A stretch of DNA of 64,000 nucleotides from Streptomyces sp. NBC_01428 (GCF_036231965.1 NZ_CP109499.1:186001-250000), one strand, 5' to 3'. Counted from the stretch's first letter, positions 1-8,293 are shown. Notes: generated by a model from the letters alone, not told the origin. Translations and numbers: made by a program.

Positions 1-2
1 TG

Positions 3-320
3 CCCTACCCGACCACGCTGCTCGCCGAGTACGCGTCACACCCGCAGACCATCGCACTCTACGCCGGCACCATCGCGGCCGTGGAGGCCGTGCACGTCAC
101 GGTGCTGCTGCTCACCCGGCGTCAGGCACATGTGTCATCGGAGGCACCCGCGTCCGCCGCGCGTCGCGTGTTCACGGCGCAGCTCGTGTCGAGCATGATC
201 GTCTTCGCGGTGTCGATCGCGGTGGCCTTCTACGACACCGACGTCGCGATGCTGACGTGGATCGCGGTCGTTCCGGCCCACCACCTCATCGCCCATCGCA
301 GCCGGACCGGAAGGCGCTGA
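3..320 (+). CDS. C-terminal part of an integral membrane protein, TMEM175/DUF1211-like (truncated by window edge)
   Basis: The frame is open from the first bases of the window, so this is the 3' end of a longer gene. It encodes about 105 residues with two hydrophobic segments and ends in a basic tail (AHHLIAHRSRTGRR). The opening PYPTTLL followed by a membrane segment resembles the PFPT motif of the DUF1211/TMEM175 potassium-channel-like family. That assignment is inference from a short stretch. The diagnostic N-terminal motif lies outside the window, so the function is not secured. Confidence 0.5.
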   Translation, partial: PYPTTLLAEYASHPQTIALYAGTIAAVEAVHVTVLLLTRRQAHVSSEAPASAARRVFTAQLVSSMIVFAVSIAVAFYDTDVAMLTWIAVVPAHHLIAHRSRTGRR

Positions 321-400
321 ACACCGAGGATCCCCACCGGCGCGGCTGCGGGCTGGGCCGTCGGCGTGCGGGGGCCGACGGCCCGGCGGATCCGGGTCGG

Positions 401-892
401 TCAGCCCTTCACGATGGCACGTACGGAGTCGACGCTGCCGCAGTCCGCCGCCAACTGCTTCTCGCGCTCCTGGAGAAAGGCCGTGCCGAGCTCCGCCCGA
501 CGCTCGTCGGGGACGTTCTCCCGGGCGCCGTTGAGGATGGTCCGCTCCTCCTCGTCGAGGTGGTGCGAAACCGCCTTCGCCAGCGCTTCGAGGCGGGTGT
601 CCCAGGTGTCGGAGCCGACCTCGGACACCTCCAGGAGCGCCAGCAGTGCCGCGTTCCCCTCGTGATGTTCCTCGGCGCCGTGCTCGACCTCTTCGTCGTC
701 GACCTCCTTGAACCGCTTGAGTGCGCCGTACACCTGGGACTCCTCGGCCTCCCCGTGGGCGATGAGCAGGGCCGAGAACTGTTCGAGCGCCTTGGCGCGG
801 TCCGCTTCCACGCTCCGCATCCGACGGAGGAGGTCTTCCATGCGGCGGTGGTCCTTGAGGATCATCTCGACGACGTCGTGCTCGGCGGTCAT
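401..892 (-). CDS. Hemerythrin-like HHE domain protein
   Basis: The protein is 163 aa, all helical and acidic. Metal-ligand candidates appear in the order expected of a hemerythrin HHE-type four-helix bundle: His15 (KDHRRME), His46/Glu50 (HxxxE), His76-His77 (EEHHEG) and His110-His111 with DEEE after them. Such proteins bind a di-iron centre and are linked to oxygen or redox sensing. The substrate here is unknown. The ATG at 892 is chosen because GGGAGAA lies just upstream; the open frame runs much further but without a better ribosome site. It is a single gene with no obvious operon partner. Confidence 0.8.
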   Translation of the reverse strand: MTAEHDVVEMILKDHRRMEDLLRRMRSVEADRAKALEQFSALLIAHGEAEESQVYGALKRFKEVDDEEVEHGAEEHHEGNAALLALLEVSEVGSDTWDTRLEALAKAVSHHLDEEERTILNGARENVPDERRAELGTAFLQEREKQLAADCGSVDSVRAIVKG

Positions 893-1218
893 GCTGTTCT
901 CCCTGCTCGGTACGGCTGTTGCGGGCGAGTGGCCGGCTGCGGGGCCCACGGGCGAGCCTGCAGCAAGTGCATCGTGCGTGCGCGGCGGACTCGCCGGGCC
1001 TGGTGGCCACCGTCCGGTGGAACAGCGGCCTCCCGACCGAGTTGCGCGATGCATCCGGCCAGACCCGCGTACCCCTGATCGGCCGGAGCAAGGGGGACGG
1101 AGCGGTGCGCGATGTCGCCGACCGCAGTCGGGGGGACAGCGGCGGCGGACCTGCGCCCGCGCCCCGCTTCGACCATGAGGTGCCGAAGTCGCACGCCCGT
1201 CATCGATGACAGCGCCCC
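893..1218. other. Intergenic region, no gene recognised
   Basis: 326 bp between the start of the hemerythrin-like gene and the end of the AraC gene, both on the minus strand. Overlapping frames here are Arg/Pro-rich and look like shadows. It must hold the hemerythrin-gene promoter. I saw no convincing repeat, hairpin or RNA. Confidence 0.5.
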
Positions 1219-2040
1219 CTAGCCGCTGGGGTACGCCGTCGGCGGGACGCCGACCGTCGCGTGGAAGTCCCGTACGAGATGGGCCTGGTCGGAGTAGCCC
1301 AGTTCGGCGGCGAGAGCGGGCCAGTCGACGTCGTCCTGACGGCCGGCCGTCTCCACGGCCTCGTGGATGCGGTAGCGCAGTACGCACCACTTGGGGCTGA
1401 CGCCGACGTACTCGGCGAACAGGCGTTGCAGCGAGCGCACGGACAAGCCCTCTTCGCGGGCGAGGTCGGCGACCCGGCGGACGCCGTCGCGGGGGTCGCG
1501 GATGCGGGCGACGAGCCGGCGGGCCAGTTCGGCCTGAGGATCGGGAGCGGCCGGGGCGAGCGCGAGGAGACAGGCGTCCAGTGCGGCGACGCGGTCGCGG
1601 TCGTCGGCGTGGTCGAGGATGGCGGCCGGGTCCGGGGCCTGCGGGAACACGTCCTCGTACGGCGACACCTTGCCCGTCCATGCGGCGACCGGCACGTCCG
1701 GGGCGAAGGGGCGGAAGGCACCCGGCCAGAACTTCACCCCGCAGACCCGGCCGCGCCCGTGCAGCTTGCGGGTGTAGAGGCCAGGGGCGCTGACCCCGGT
1801 CAGCTCCCCGTAGGGCGGCCCCTCGTCCTCCTCCCACTGGAAGGTGAGATTCACGGAAGGGTGCGGGAGGACGTGCGAGGCATACGGCGCGGGCAGGTCC
1901 CAGTCGATGAACCAGTACGTCTCCACGTACGGACGCAGGGGCGCGGCGGGTTCGTACCGGCGGAACCGTACGCGGGTGAGCAGCGCGGAGGGATCGACGA
2001 TTCCCCGGGTGTCCCGAGGCTGCTCGTCATGGGCGGACAT
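1219..2040 (-). CDS. AraC family transcriptional regulator
   Basis: 273 aa. The C-terminal third carries a two-helix-turn-helix AraC/XylS domain (REEGLSVRSLQRLFAEYVGVSP, then LAAELGYSDQAHLVRDFHATVGVPPTAY). The N-terminal part (YETYWFIDWDL..HPSVNLTFQW) resembles the sensor domain usual in actinobacterial AraC proteins of the DUF6597 type. It is transcribed away from the TIGR03086 gene at 2121 with only 80 bp between, so it may control that gene as well as itself. The ligand is unknown. Confidence 0.85.
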   Translation of the reverse strand: MSAHDEQPRDTRGIVDPSALLTRVRFRRYEPAAPLRPYVETYWFIDWDLPAPYASHVLPHPSVNLTFQWEEDEGPPYGELTGVSAPGLYTRKLHGRGRVCGVKFWPGAFRPFAPDVPVAAWTGKVSPYEDVFPQAPDPAAILDHADDRDRVAALDACLLALAPAAPDPQAELARRLVARIRDPRDGVRRVADLAREEGLSVRSLQRLFAEYVGVSPKWCVLRYRIHEAVETAGRQDDVDWPALAAELGYSDQAHLVRDFHATVGVPPTAYPSG

Positions 2041-2120
2041 GCCGGGATCGTACGGGGGCCAGGTGACGGCTGGCGCGTTTGTTCAAGACGGCCCTGGCGT
2101 GTCGTCCGTACGGTCGGAGC

Positions 2121-2729
2121 ATGGACGAGAACAAGAATGTGGACAGTCTTGGTGAGCTCCTGGACATCTCGGTGTCTCGGGCCGTGCCGGTGGTCGTCGC
2201 CCTGTCGGACGCCGACCTCGACCGTCCCACCCCGTGTCCGGAGTACGACGTGAAGGGGCTGCTCAACCATCTGCTCCACGTCATGGTGGAGTTCCGGAAG
2301 CTGGCCGCGAAGGGCGAGTCGGACTTCACCAAGACGCCGGACCGGGTGGGCTCGGGGCCCGACTGGCGGGAGCTGTTCGCGACCGAGGCCCACGCGTTGG
2401 CCGCGGCGTGGGCGCAACCGGGCGCAGAGGACGGCCTGACCGGTGGGATGAACATGCCGGCCCGGCTCGTCGGGTCGATGGCGTTGCTCGATGTGACGGT
2501 CCACGCCTGGGACTTGGCCCGGGCGACCGGACAGCAGTACCCGGACGACGCCGGGCTCGCGCCTGTCGTTTCCGAACTGGACGCCTCGGTCGTCGAATTG
2601 GGCGACACGGCCCGTTCCATGGGGATGTTCGACAGCGTGGTCGACGTACCCGAAGACGCCCCTCCCCTGGCCCGCCTCCTCGCGGCAACGGGTCGCGACC
2701 CGTACGCGACGGTCCGGCACGCGACGTGA
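2121..2729 (+). CDS. TIGR03086 family metal-binding protein (DinB/mycothiol maleylpyruvate isomerase-like)
   Basis: 202 aa. The N-terminal helix pair with TPCPEYDVKGLLNHLLHV and the later LDVTVHAWDLARATG are hallmarks of the actinobacterial TIGR03086 / mycothiol-dependent maleylpyruvate isomerase N-domain fold. In that fold histidines of NHLLH and VHAWD bind a divalent metal. Members are proposed thiol-transferases acting with mycothiol; the substrate is not predictable here. The ATG at 2121 is preferred over an in-frame upstream start because it begins the conserved domain. It is divergent from the AraC gene. Confidence 0.8.
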   Translation: MDENKNVDSLGELLDISVSRAVPVVVALSDADLDRPTPCPEYDVKGLLNHLLHVMVEFRKLAAKGESDFTKTPDRVGSGPDWRELFATEAHALAAAWAQPGAEDGLTGGMNMPARLVGSMALLDVTVHAWDLARATGQQYPDDAGLAPVVSELDASVVELGDTARSMGMFDSVVDVPEDAPPLARLLAATGRDPYATVRHAT

Positions 2730-2887
2730 TCATGGACGCCCGGCGAACTCCTGCACCCGTCAACGTCCGCGCCTGCTCCTGCACTTGGGCCGACAGGTTC
2801 CGGTGATCGAGGGACTCGACGACGGGCACCGGATCGTCACCCGGTTCCGTTAGGTTGGCGGACTCGGGGCGAATCGTGGAGGTGCAG

Positions 2888-3298
2888 GTGACGAGCAGGC
2901 GATGGCGGGCTGTCGGAGTGGCGGTGGTGACCGTCGCGGCAGGCCTCGGCATCAGGTCGCAGACGGGCGGTGCGTTCGCGAAGTACGCGGGAGACGCGCT
3001 CTACACGGTGCTGGTGTGTGCCGTCGTGGTCCTGGCGGCGCCCCGGCTGCAACCGGCCGTCGCGGCCGGGGCGGCGCTGGGCTTCAGCTGGGCCGTGGAG
3101 CTGTGGCAGATCGCGGGGATCCCGACCGCCCTGCACCCTCTCCTCGGAGCGACGTTCAACCCGCCGGACCTGTTCTGGTACGTCGTGGGCGCCCTCCTCG
3201 GCTGGTGTCTCACCTCGGGAGGCCGACGTGCGGCGCGCGAGCGCCCGGCCGGTCCTGGCCCCGCAACCGAAGGGACTCCCTCGGTCCGGTCACGATGA
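2888..3298 (+). CDS. DUF2809 family membrane protein
   Basis: About 136 aa with four hydrophobic segments and a conserved core, SWAVELWQIAGIP...LLGATFNPPDLFWYVVGALLGW, typical of DUF2809 membrane proteins. Function of the family is unknown. GTG 2888 is preferred because GGAGGT sits 5-6 nt upstream; in-frame TTG 2855 lacks a ribosome site. The hydrophilic C-terminal tail is Arg/Pro-rich. It is convergent with the monooxygenase at 3424. Confidence 0.75.
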   Translation: MTSRRWRAVGVAVVTVAAGLGIRSQTGGAFAKYAGDALYTVLVCAVVVLAAPRLQPAVAAGAALGFSWAVELWQIAGIPTALHPLLGATFNPPDLFWYVVGALLGWCLTSGGRRAARERPAGPGPATEGTPSVRSR

Positions 3299-3423
3299 GT
3301 CCCGACCGGACGCCTCCGGACAAGAGTGCAGCCGCACCGAGGGTGGGCCACGCCGGATCGTACGGCCGTCGGCCGCGACCACCCGAGTCGCGGCGGGGTG
3401 CGCGCGTCGACCGCCGAAGGAGT

Positions 3424-3729
3424 TCAGGCTGCGACGGGATCACCGACGACGGTGCCCTTCATGAGCCACGTCGGCCCCTCGGCATAGGTCCGGGCCTCAG
3501 CGAAGAAGGCGGCGAAGTAGGGGCCGGTGGCGTGGGCGTTGAACGCGTCCACGTCGGAGTAGACCTCGTTCAGGTAGAAGACGTCCGGGCTCTGCTCGTC
3601 GGCGATGACCTCGAACCGCTGGGACCCGGGTTCATGGGCGAGGGAGTCGCGCGCTGTCTTCTTCGCCACGCGGACGAAGTCGTCACGGTGTTCCGGCCGA
3701 ACGGTGAAGGAGACGAGGAACTGGTACAT
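3424..3729 (-). CDS. Antibiotic biosynthesis monooxygenase (ABM) family / putative quinol monooxygenase
   Basis: 101 aa, a single ferredoxin-like ABM domain (YQFLVSFTVRPEHRDDFVRVAKKTARDSLAHEPGSQRFEVIAD...FYLNEVYSDVDAFNAHATGPYFAAF). These small cofactor-free enzymes oxidise quinols or aromatic polyketides, and some are detoxification or cofactor-recycling proteins. It is divergent from the HxlR regulator at 3837 with two palindromes between, so it is very likely the HxlR target. HxlR-type regulators often sense quinones or aldehydes, which fits a quinol monooxygenase; the substrate remains inference. Confidence 0.85.
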   Translation of the reverse strand: MYQFLVSFTVRPEHRDDFVRVAKKTARDSLAHEPGSQRFEVIADEQSPDVFYLNEVYSDVDAFNAHATGPYFAAFFAEARTYAEGPTWLMKGTVVGDPVAA

Positions 3730-3762
3730 GAGATGCCCTTCCGTGGCAGTCGCTTCCCTGGC

Positions 3763-3779
3763 AGTTCATTCACTGAACT
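3763..3779. promoter_or_regulatory. Operator palindrome 1 (HxlR site)
   Basis: AGTTCA-N5-TGAACT palindrome (AGTTCATTCACTGAACT) in the divergent region. It is nearly identical, on the opposite strand, to the site at 3800 (one base differs). It lies 34 bp before the start of the monooxygenase gene, in its promoter area. Confidence 0.7.
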
Positions 3780-3799
3780 AGCCCACCGTAACACCAGAT

Positions 3800-3816
3800 A
3801 GTTCAGTGAGTGAACT
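3800..3816. promoter_or_regulatory. Operator palindrome 2 (HxlR site)
   Basis: AGTTCAGTGAGTGAACT, the second copy of the AGTTCA-N5-TGAACT palindrome. Its centre is 37 bp from that of the first copy. It ends 20 bp before the HxlR start codon and just ahead of the ribosome site GGAGG, so binding here would block the regulator's own transcription. Confidence 0.7.
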
Positions 3817-3836
3817 GCTGGAGGTAGAATCTCCGC

Positions 3837-4367
3837 ATGACGCTCCCCAGCACCTACCCGGACCGCAATTGCTCGCTGGCGCGCTCCCTGGAGGTGATCG
3901 GCGAACGATGGACGCTCCTCGTCCTCCGTGACGCCTTCTACGGGGTTCGGCGGTTCGGCGATTTCGCGACCCAGCTCGGGCTGCCGCGGGCCGTGCTGAC
4001 CAGCCGGCTGAAACTCCTGGTCAGGGAGGGCGTGCTGGTGCGGGACGACGACGGCTCCGGAACCGTCGAATACCGGCTGACGCCCAAGGGCATCGAGCTG
4101 TGGCCGGTCGTGCGCTCCCTGATGGCCTGGGGGGACACGTTCTACTCCCCCGCGGGAGTGAAGCGCGCCCTCCGTCACGACCAGGACGGCGGCCTCCTTG
4201 ACGGGGAGGGGCGGTGCGAGGAGTGCGGTGCCACCGTCCCGGTCCCCGAGACACGCATCGAACCCGGCCCCGGCTTCGAACCGGAGCGCGACACGACCGA
4301 TCCGGTGTCCGCCGTACTCAACACGCCGCGACGACTCCTCGACCCCCTGCCGTCCGCGCGCAGCTAG
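3837..4367 (+). CDS. HxlR family helix-turn-helix transcriptional regulator
   Basis: 176 aa. The winged-helix HxlR domain fills residues of about 10-105: NCSLARSLEVIGERWTLLVLRDAFYGVRRFGDF, then LTSRLKLLVREGVLV and the wing YRLTPKG. The N-terminal CSLAR cysteine (Cys10) is where HxlR/HypR-type members sense electrophiles. The C-terminal extension contains CEECGATVPV, a short two-cysteine knuckle that may bind metal. ATG 3837 follows CTGGAGGTAG. It is divergent from the ABM gene and flanked by two matching palindromes. Confidence 0.9.
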   Translation: MTLPSTYPDRNCSLARSLEVIGERWTLLVLRDAFYGVRRFGDFATQLGLPRAVLTSRLKLLVREGVLVRDDDGSGTVEYRLTPKGIELWPVVRSLMAWGDTFYSPAGVKRALRHDQDGGLLDGEGRCEECGATVPVPETRIEPGPGFEPERDTTDPVSAVLNTPRRLLDPLPSARS

Positions 4368-4647
4368 CGACGCCAACCCGCGTCGGCGACCAGCACCTGC
4401 GTCAATTCGCCGGCGCCGCACACCAAGCCACAACACGGTCCCGCGTGCGGACCTCCGCCAGACCCTGGCCTGAGCGCCCGCCGACCGGGGTGATAGCCCC
4501 GCAAGGGGCGTTCCGCCACGCGCGGGCCCTGTCGCCACCAGGTGCGGCAGCGTCCGGAGGCAGATCCCGCCGGGCTCGGCTCACCCCAGGGCCACGGCGA
4601 CGGCCCGTTCGCTGCGCTACGGATGCCCCGGGCCCCCACCGGCGCTC
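4368..4647. other. Intergenic region, no gene recognised
   Basis: About 280 bp after the HxlR gene and before the leader-peptide promoter. Frames here on both strands lack recognisable protein sequence and good ribosome sites. Nothing else is supported. Confidence 0.4.
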
Positions 4648-4678
4648 TTGACATCCGTATCAGCGCACGACGTACGGT
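4648..4678 (+). promoter_or_regulatory. Probable housekeeping-sigma promoter of the leader peptide/monooxygenase operon
   Basis: TTGACA (4648-4653) matches the -35 consensus exactly. TACGGT (4673-4678) fits a TAnnnT -10 with a 19-bp spacer. Transcription would start near 4685, about 28 nt ahead of the leader-peptide ATG. The spacer is slightly long, so strength is uncertain. Confidence 0.55.
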
Positions 4679-4712
4679 GAGCTCGCACGTTCCGAACGGG
4701 TGGAGGCCCTCG

Positions 4713-4829
4713 ATGCACGTACCTTGCGCGGCGCCCCACGGTGCCTGCACGGGTACGCGGCTGATCACCCGACGGCACGTCGACTACTGCCGCACCTCCT
4801 CCGCAGTCTGTCCTTCCGTACACGTCTGA
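4713..4829 (+). CDS. Putative 38-aa leader peptide with Cys residues (regulatory uORF)
   Basis: ATG 4713 follows GGAGG (4702-4706). The 38-aa peptide ends with RRHVDYCRTSSAVCP and then SVHV-stop. This matches the small actinobacterial leader peptides (RRHVDxxRxxSAxCP-type) known upstream of sulfur-assimilation and sulfonate or flavin monooxygenase genes. Five cysteines in 38 codons would make ribosome progress sensitive to charged Cys-tRNA. The peptide stops 65 bp before the first monooxygenase gene, a spacing suited to attenuation or coupling. Family membership is recognised; the mechanism is inference. Confidence 0.75.
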   Translation: MHVPCAAPHGACTGTRLITRRHVDYCRTSSAVCPSVHV

Positions 4830-4894
4830 TTGCCCTCCGCCGCCTCGCCCTGCCCGGGCGGCCGCCTGCTCACGTGTACTCGGAAGGATCACCC

Positions 4895-5995
4895 ATGTCC
4901 GGCTCCGCCCTGCACCTCGCCGTCGAACTCGACGGCGACGGCGCCCATCCCGCGGCCTGGCGCCGCGCCGCCCACTCCCCCGACCAACTCCTCACCCCAC
5001 GCCGCCTGGCCGGCACCGCCACCGTGGCCGAGAACGCCGGGTTCACCCTGGTCACCCTGGACGACGGCCCGCTGCCGCCCGGTGCCTCACCGAACCCGGT
5101 GGGCCGGATCGGCGCCGTGGAGCGGGCCGCGTTCGTCGCGGCGTCCACGACCACGATCGGCATCGCACCCGTGGTCGCTGTCACCTACGCCGAACCCTTC
5201 CACGTGTCCAGCCAGTTGGCGTCTCTGGACCACATCTCCGAGGGCCGGGCCGGCTGGGTAGTGGCAGAAGAGGACCGCCCCGAGGCGGCCCGGACCTGGG
5301 GGCGGCCGGAGGTGTCCGGTCCGGCCGCGCGCGCCCGGGAATCCCGTGACGGAGTGCGGGTCGCCCGCGCCCTGTGGGACTCGTGGGAGGACGACGCGGT
5401 CATCCGGTCCGTGGCCACCAGCCGCTACCTCGACCGCGAGCGGCTCCACTACATCGACTTCACCGGGGAGTCGTACGCGGTGAAGGGGCCGGCCATCGTG
5501 CCGCGCCCGCCCCAGGGGCAACTCGTCGTCCTCGGCCGGCCCGACTCGGTTCCCGCCGCACAACTCGACGTCGCTCTCGTGACCGGCCGCGACCTCGCGA
5601 CGGTCGCCGGCGCCGCCGCTTCCGCCGGGACCCCCCTTGTCCTCGCCGAGGTCGAGGTGGCGCTGGACACACCGGACGCCACCGGCGCGGAGCGCGTCGC
5701 CGACCTGGAGCGCTACGCGTCGTGGACGGATCACGGACGACTGCGGCTCACCGGCTCGGCCGAACAACTGGTGCTTCTGCTGGCCGAGTTGAGCACCGTC
5801 GTCGATGGCGTGCGTCTGCACCCCCTGGTGATCGACGAGGACCTCCCCGTCCTCTCGCAACGCGTCCTGCCCGCACTCAGCGACCGGCACCTCGTCACCC
5901 GGCGCCTGCCGGGTACGTCCCTGCGCACGACCCTGGGTCTGGAACGTCCCGCCAACCGCTTCGCCGCCGCGGCCGTCCAGGAAGAAGCCCGATGA
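4895..5995 (+). CDS. Luciferase-like flavin monooxygenase (LLM class)
   Basis: 366 aa with LLM-class features: RRLAGTATVAENAGFTLVTLDDG near the N-terminus, the conserved strand TTIGIAPVVAVTYAEPFHVSSQLASLDHISEGRAGW, and IVPRPPQGQLVVLGRPD. Family members use reduced FMN and O2 to cleave C-S or C-N bonds. The middle of the protein is short compared with 430-460 aa NtaA/SsuD types. ATG 4895 follows GGAAGGATC. The stop overlaps the next start by 4 bp (ATGA), so the pair is translationally coupled. The upstream leader peptide points to sulfur control. Confidence 0.8.
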   Translation: MSGSALHLAVELDGDGAHPAAWRRAAHSPDQLLTPRRLAGTATVAENAGFTLVTLDDGPLPPGASPNPVGRIGAVERAAFVAASTTTIGIAPVVAVTYAEPFHVSSQLASLDHISEGRAGWVVAEEDRPEAARTWGRPEVSGPAARARESRDGVRVARALWDSWEDDAVIRSVATSRYLDRERLHYIDFTGESYAVKGPAIVPRPPQGQLVVLGRPDSVPAAQLDVALVTGRDLATVAGAAASAGTPLVLAEVEVALDTPDATGAERVADLERYASWTDHGRLRLTGSAEQLVLLLAELSTVVDGVRLHPLVIDEDLPVLSQRVLPALSDRHLVTRRLPGTSLRTTLGLERPANRFAAAAVQEEAR

Positions 5996-7392
5996 CCCGC
6001 ACCGATCCGCTCGACGTCCCCCGCCCGGACGCACAACTCCACTTCGGGGTCTTCTTCCAGGGCGTCAACCACTGGACGATCTGGTCGGCGCCCGACAGCG
6101 GCTCGCAGATCGACCCCGCCTCCTTCCGCCGCGTCGCCCGGACCGCCGAACGGGGCCTGTTCGACGCGTTCTTCCTCGGCGAGGGACTGCGGCTGCGTGA
6201 GGTCGACGGCCGCATCCACGACCTCGACGTGGCCGGACGGCCTGACGCGATCACCCAACTTGCCGCCCTCGCCGCCGTGACCCGGCACATCGGCCTAGTG
6301 AGCACCTCCAACTCCACCTTCAACGAACCCGCCGATCTCGCCCGCCGCCTGTCCGGACTCGACCTGCTCTCCGAAGGCCGCGCCGGCTGGAACGTGGTGA
6401 CCACGGACAACGCCTGGACCGGCGCCAACTTCCGGCGCGGCGGCTACCTCGACCACGCCGACCGGTACCGGCGCGCCGAGGAGTTCCTCACCGTGGCCCG
6501 CGCGCTCTGGGACGGCTGGCAGGACGGGGCGATCGCCGGGTCCACCGGTGCGCCCGCCTGGTCGGCGCCGTCCGCCGTGCACCGGGTACGCCACCAGGGT
6601 GCGCAGTTCGACGTCGATCTGGCGCCGACCCTGCCGCGCAGCGTTCAGGGGCACCCCGTCATCTTCCAGGCCGGCGACTCGGGCGAGGGGCGCGATTTCG
6701 CCGCTCGCAACGCCGACGTCATCTTCTCCGCCCACGGCACCGACTTCGACGACGCGCTGGCCTTCGCCGAGGACATCCGCCGCCGGCTGCGAGCCGTGGG
6801 GCGGCCCGACGACGACGTACGCATCCTGCCCGGCACCGAGATCATCATCGGTGCCACCGAAGCGGAGGCGCTGGAGAAGAAGCGCTGGATCCGACTGCAA
6901 CAGGTCACTCCGACCACGGCGTTGGGCATTGCCGGGGCGCTCTGGGGTTTCGACCTGTCCGACCGTGACGCCGACGGACCGCTTCCCAAGGAGGACCCGG
7001 TCGTCAGCGAGAACGACGGCTCCTTCGGCTCCCGTCGGATCGCCGATCCGCGGTCGGTCGTGTCCGAGTGGCGGGCCAAGGCCGAGGCCCAGGGGTGGTC
7101 GCTGCGCGAGGCCGTCATCCATCTCGGGCCGCAGCGTGGCCACGTCGGCACACCGTCCGGCCTCGCCGACAGGTTCACCCGCTTCGTCCGGAACGGCGCC
7201 GTCGACGGCTTCAACGTCACCCCGTACCTGATCCCGGACGGCCTCGACGACATCGTCGACCTTCTCGTCCCGGAGCTTCAGGAACGCGGCGTCTACCGCA
7301 CCGAGTACACCGGTACGACCCTCCGCGAGCACCTCGGCCTGCGCGAACCTCTCACTCGACGCCCGGCGAGCGAACAGCGGCAGGCGGGCTGA
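5992..7392 (+). CDS. NtaA/DmoA family FMN-dependent monooxygenase
   Basis: 466 aa, full length for the NtaA/SnaA/DszA/DmoA group. The N-terminus LHFGVFFQGVNHWTIW, ARTAERGLFDAFFLGEGL, LVSTSNSTFNEPADLARRLSGLDLLSEGRAGWNVVTT with NFRRGGYLDHADRYRRAEEFL, and HPVIFQAGDSGEGRDFAARNADVIF are the diagnostic blocks. These enzymes desulfurise dialkyl sulfides or sulfones, or oxidise nitrilotriacetate-type amines, using FMNH2 from a partner reductase. No reductase gene is in this cluster. It starts inside the stop of the previous gene. Confidence 0.88.
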   Translation: MTRTDPLDVPRPDAQLHFGVFFQGVNHWTIWSAPDSGSQIDPASFRRVARTAERGLFDAFFLGEGLRLREVDGRIHDLDVAGRPDAITQLAALAAVTRHIGLVSTSNSTFNEPADLARRLSGLDLLSEGRAGWNVVTTDNAWTGANFRRGGYLDHADRYRRAEEFLTVARALWDGWQDGAIAGSTGAPAWSAPSAVHRVRHQGAQFDVDLAPTLPRSVQGHPVIFQAGDSGEGRDFAARNADVIFSAHGTDFDDALAFAEDIRRRLRAVGRPDDDVRILPGTEIIIGATEAEALEKKRWIRLQQVTPTTALGIAGALWGFDLSDRDADGPLPKEDPVVSENDGSFGSRRIADPRSVVSEWRAKAEAQGWSLREAVIHLGPQRGHVGTPSGLADRFTRFVRNGAVDGFNVTPYLIPDGLDDIVDLLVPELQERGVYRTEYTGTTLREHLGLREPLTRRPASEQRQAG

Positions 7393-7406
7393 CCATCGGG
7401 TAAGTG

Positions 7407-7444
7407 AGCAGGGGCTCCCGACGTCGAGTCGGTGAGCTCCTGCT
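7407..7444 (+). terminator. Intrinsic terminator-like hairpin after the monooxygenase operon
   Basis: AGCAGGGGCTC (7407-7417) pairs with GAGCTCCTGCT (7434-7444) with one G-T pair. The inner arms CCGAC and GTCGG extend the stem. It lies 15 bp after the stop codon. There is only a short T-rich tail, as is common in Streptomyces. Confidence 0.6.
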
Positions 7445-7587
7445 TCTCTGTCCGCCCACGACGGTGGGGAGCCGCAGGCAGACCCACTCCAGCGACGCGG
7501 GGTGGTCAGGGGTCGGCGGGTTCATTGACCGTCGCCCCCTCCCGGCGGGCGGACGACATCGGAAGGTACGCGTGGCATCCTTGGCCC

Positions 7588-8265
7588 GTGCTCTCATCCG
7601 ATCACGTGGGCGTCGCGTTCTTCGACGTCGATGGCACCCTCGTCCCCGGCACGAGCTCGTCGGTCTTTCTGGCTGGATTCCTGGGCCATCGGGACGACCT
7701 GGTCGCGGCCGAGGAGTCCTACGCATCGGGTGAACTGGACAATCGACAAGTCTCCGAACGGGACGCCAAGGGCTGGGCGGGTGTGCCCGAGCAGTACGTC
7801 TCCCGCCGGCTCGACGACCTTCCCCTGGTCTCGGGCATCGCGGAGACAGTGGGCTGGTGCCGGCGGAACGGACTGGTGCCCGTGCTGGCAACGCTCGCCT
7901 GGTTGCCTGTCGGCGCCCATCTCGCCGAGCGGTTCGGCTTCCACGCGTTCAGCGGACCTCGGCTGGAGACCATCGGCAATCGGTTCACGGGCCGCGTCGC
8001 CAGCCACTTCGACGAGCACGACAAGCGGGATTTCGCCCTCGCACAGGCCCGGGAGCTGGGGTTGACCGCGCGCTCGTGCGGGGCAGTCGGGGACAGCCGC
8101 TCCGATCTGCCGCTGTTCGCGTCGGTGGCCGTGAGCGTGGCGTTCAACGCGTCGGCAGGAGCACGGGCGGCGGCGACCATCGCGGTGGACGGCGGCGACC
8201 TGCGTGGCGTCGTCCCCGCCTTGAGCCGGTTGGTGCCAGGGACTCGGCTGAGGGGCGTGGAATGA
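7588..8265 (+). CDS. HAD-IB family hydrolase
   Basis: 225 aa. Motif I is FFDVDGTLV (Asp13, Asp15); motif III/IV is AVGDSRSDLPLFASV near residue 170, followed by VSVAFNASAG. This is the subfamily IB arrangement seen in SerB-like phosphoserine phosphatases. The helical cap between them (GIAETVGWCRRNGLVPVLATLAW) has a plain alanine-threonine in place of the usual motif II Ser/Thr-rich VSAS. The substrate is unknown. GTG 7588 places motif I at the usual distance from the start; in-frame upstream codons look non-coding. Confidence 0.85.
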   Translation: MLSSDHVGVAFFDVDGTLVPGTSSSVFLAGFLGHRDDLVAAEESYASGELDNRQVSERDAKGWAGVPEQYVSRRLDDLPLVSGIAETVGWCRRNGLVPVLATLAWLPVGAHLAERFGFHAFSGPRLETIGNRFTGRVASHFDEHDKRDFALAQARELGLTARSCGAVGDSRSDLPLFASVAVSVAFNASAGARAAATIAVDGGDLRGVVPALSRLVPGTRLRGVE

Positions 8266-8293
8266 CCACGCCGGCAAGCAAGTTGAGCACGTC

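Noticed and set aside
4402..4647. Protein-coding gene upstream of the leader peptide
   Set aside because: The frames are Arg/Pro/Ala-rich, lack ribosome sites and match no family; they look like G/C-rich non-coding sequence.
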